From: Ruthenibacterium sp.
GTDB taxonomy: Bacteria; Bacillota; Clostridia; Oscillospirales; Ruminococcaceae
DNA: 15,502 bases
Assembly (NCBI GenBank): GCA_020025255.1
Contig: JAHHSK010000047.1
Span: forward strand, 1 to 15,502
Direction of reading: 5' to 3'
A model generated the notes under the pieces. It worked only from the letters and a program-made list of their open reading frames with translations, was not told where the DNA came from and searched no databases. Shown piece after piece: positions 14,057 to 15,502 of this stretch; position 1 is the stretch's first letter; every line of letters begins with the position of its first letter. Made by a program: the position numbers and the translations under genes.

Positions 14057-15300
14057 TGTTTTACCTCAAGCATTTTGATTTCCGGGAATTTTTCATAAAA
14101 GCAGACCGCACTGCATCCCGCCTGCTGCAGGCGGTCGAGCTGTCTGCCCGTTTTTTTCGCCGCCGCCAGCACGGTAACGCGGTATTCTGCGCGCAGGTGC
14201 TGCGCCTTTTCCAGCACATCGGCAAAATCGGCATCCGGGCGGTACAAAAGCGCAAGGCTCTTTTTCTCATCCGGCACCTCATATCCGTTGTCCAGCAGGA
14301 TCGAGCAGATGCGTTCAAACCCGATCGAAAATCCGACCGCGGGCACTTTCTGTCCGATGAATTTCCCCACCATTTCGTCATAGCGTCCGCCGCCTGCCAC
14401 TGCACCGGGGAAACCAGCACAGCTCACTTCAAACACCATGCCGGTGTAATAGCCCTGTCCGCGCACCAGAGAAGGCGTGTATTCGATCGCGTACTTGCCT
14501 TTCGACAGGGTTTTCACGGTTTCGATCACGCGGGCCAGCGTTTCCGCCAGCGTTTTATCGGCGCACACGGCAGCTACATCTTCCAGCCGGAACGCACCCT
14601 TTTCCAAAAATGCTTTCAGCGCCGCAACCGCCTGCGGGGGCATTTCTTTTTCGTTCAGCTCGTTTTCCACGCCCTGCGGGCCGATCTTATCCAGCTTATC
14701 AAAGGTTACGCACACGGTATCGAGCGTCTGCTTTTCGAAGCCGAAGTGTTCCAGCATGGCACGCAGCAGACGGCGGTCGTTGATCTGAACGGTAAAGTCG
14801 GAAAAGCCGATCGCCAGCAGCGCACGCGCTGTCACGTCGATCAGTTCGATTTCCGCATTTGCGCTTTCGTCGCCCAAAATATCGATATCACACTGCACAA
14901 ATTCACGCAGACGCCCCTTCTGCGGCCGCTCTGCCCGATAGACGCGATCGGTCTGAATCACCTTGAAGGGACTGGGCAGTGCTTCGCGGTTTGCCGCATA
15001 ATAGCGCGAAAGCGGAAGCGTAAGATCATAGCGCAGCCCCATGTCGGCAAGGTCTTTTTCGCTTCCCGCAGCGATGGCCTTTTCCAGCTTTTCGCCGCGC
15101 TTGAGCACCTTGAATATCAGGTTGAGGTTATCGCCGCCGTCACTTTTATCCAGATTTTCCAGATCTTCCATGATCGGAGTCGTGATGCGTTCAAATCCTG
15201 CGGCACGATATACCCGGAGGATTTCGCCCTGCACATAATCCCGGATGCGCTGTTCGCGCGGAAGGATATCCTTCATGCCTTTGAGCGGTGTCGTTTTCAT
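14053..15300 (-). CDS. hisS: Histidyl-tRNA synthetase
   Basis: 415 residues, a little shorter than E. coli HisRS but complete. It is a class II synthetase that charges tRNA-His in the cytoplasm. Motif 2 reads FKVIQTDRVYRAERPQKGR and continues REFVQCDIDI (about 112-140). The HisA motif is LVRGQGYYTGMVFEV (about 275-290) in place of the usual LVRGLDYY; its catalytic Arg is kept. Motif 3 covers GGGRYDEM and VGFSIGFERI (about 302-332). The C-terminal anticodon-binding domain is present. The REFVQCDIDI form, in place of RQFHQ, points to a divergent HisRS clade. The start is ATG at 15300, 11 nt after AAGGAG. No promoter is obvious just upstream, so it may be co-transcribed with the gene at the right edge. 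It overlaps the MATE gene by 4 bp. Confidence 0.95.
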   Translation of the reverse strand: MKTTPLKGMKDILPREQRIRDYVQGEILRVYRAAGFERITTPIMEDLENLDKSDGGDNLNLIFKVLKRGEKLEKAIAAGSEKDLADMGLRYDLTLPLSRYYAANREALPSPFKVIQTDRVYRAERPQKGRLREFVQCDIDILGDESANAEIELIDVTARALLAIGFSDFTVQINDRRLLRAMLEHFGFEKQTLDTVCVTFDKLDKIGPQGVENELNEKEMPPQAVAALKAFLEKGAFRLEDVAAVCADKTLAETLARVIETVKTLSKGKYAIEYTPSLVRGQGYYTGMVFEVSCAGFPGAVAGGGRYDEMVGKFIGQKVPAVGFSIGFERICSILLDNGYEVPDEKKSLALLYRPDADFADVLEKAQHLRAEYRVTVLAAAKKTGRQLDRLQQAGCSAVCFYEKFPEIKMLEVKQ

Positions 15301-15340
15301 AAAACGGTAAACTCCTTTTTTATTTTCTTTACGAAATTCA

Positions 15341-15371
15341 GCCGGGCGCGGATCTTGGTTCCACGCCCGGC
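15341..15371 (-). other. Strong stem-loop between the right-edge gene and hisS
   Basis: The 8-bp GC stem GCCGGGCG / CGCCCGGC continues inward through a G-U pair and GGA/TCC to give 12 pairs around a 7-nt loop. It is not followed by a T-run on either strand, so it is not a canonical terminator. It could be a processing or attenuation element in a hisS transcript. Confidence 0.5.
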
Positions 15372-15400
15372 AGATTCATGTGTTCTTTTGTGCTGTGCCG

Positions 15401-15502
15401 TTATTGCCGATCTGCATCCTCCGGCTGCTTTTCGCAGCAGCATGCACTTTCGTGCGGCGGTTCCTGGCAGGTGCAGGCGCATTTCGGCTCTGCTTGTTTT
15501 TC
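15401..15502 (-). CDS. C-terminal end of an unidentified gene with a Cys-rich acidic tail (partial)
   Basis: The minus-strand frame entering at the right edge is open for 33 codons and stops with TAA at 15401-15403. The visible end is rich in Glu, Gln, Pro and Cys: CACTC, then EPPHESACCCEKQPED, with six cysteines in 33 residues. Such clusters can bind metal, but no family can be named from this tail. A second frame is also open here and runs to a stop overlapping the hisS ATG (15297); it is basic and reads through the strong hairpin at 15341-15371 and the hisS ribosome site, so I judge it less likely. In Clostridia, hisS is often preceded by hemZ or similar genes, but nothing here tests that. 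Confidence 0.45.
   Translation of the reverse strand, partial: EKQAEPKCACTCQEPPHESACCCEKQPEDADRQ

Noticed and set aside
15301..15400. T-box riboswitch upstream of hisS
   Set aside because: TGGAACC and CCGCG are present on the minus strand, but they are separated and paired inside a simple hairpin. The about 100-nt space is too short for stem I and a specifier loop, the UGGA would not suit tRNA-His with C73, and no terminator follows.
15297..15482. 61-codon minus-strand ORF ending on the hisS ATG
   Set aside because: It is basic, reads through a strong hairpin and the hisS ribosome site, and competes with a Cys-rich frame ending at 15401 that looks more protein-like. Not fully excluded.
1..15502. 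Defence island, prophage, CRISPR or integrated element
   Set aside because: No repeat-spacer array, integrase, transposase, toxin-antitoxin pair or nuclease gene was seen; all genes look like chromosomal housekeeping or transport genes.

Overview
This 15.5-kb window looks like ordinary chromosome of an anaerobic, low-oxygen-adapted Firmicute, most likely a gut Clostridia of the Oscillospirales/Ruminococcaceae type. The case rests on moderately GC-rich DNA (mid-50s percent by eye), strong Shine-Dalgarno sites, sigma-A-type promoters with frequent extended -10 elements, a flavin reductase-rubredoxin fusion typical of anaerobes, a clostridial-style ROK-like kinase, and hisS lying near aspS. No tRNA, rRNA, CRISPR array, insertion sequence or prophage was seen. 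The genus is an inference.

Layout, left to right. 30-1637 (-): ABC-F ATPase of the YbiT type. 1849-2865 (-): PfkB-family sugar kinase, KDG-kinase-like. 3270-4640 (+): MATE transporter, followed 39 bp later by 4680-5957 (+): AI-2E-family permease, probably one operon. 6048-6674 (-): uridine kinase, downstream of 6698-7147 (-): YhcH/TabA-type sugar protein, probably one operon. 7271-8671 (-): ROK-like sugar kinase/sensor with a long N-terminal domain. 8919-9557 (+): flavin reductase-rubredoxin fusion (Hrb-like) behind a strong promoter that overlaps a Fur-family-like box. 9671-11455 (-): aspS. 11699-12538 (+): EamA/DMT transporter. 12656-14056 (-): second MATE transporter, translationally coupled to 14053-15300 (-): hisS. 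15401-15502 (-): Cys-rich C-terminal tail of a gene that runs off the right edge. Perfect stem-loop terminators sit between most transcription units, and several are built to work in both directions.

The genes fall into four themes: translation (hisS, aspS, the ABC-F factor), sugar and nucleoside phosphorylation (PfkB kinase, ROK-like kinase, YhcH, Udk), small-molecule export (two MATE proteins, EamA, AI-2E family), and redox or NO/O2 defence (Hrb-like protein). They do not form a single pathway. The usual Firmicute hisS-aspS pair is here separated by a MATE gene and an oppositely oriented EamA gene.

I did not find a clear undescribed multi-gene system. The points most worth a second look are: an ABC-F protein in which all three degenerate motifs fall on the same one of its two ATP sites; a near-perfect 7-1-7 Fur-family box over the start site of the Hrb-like gene; a divergent anticodon-binding segment in AspS; the ROK-like protein with about 150 extra N-terminal residues; and a Cys-rich acidic tail upstream of hisS.
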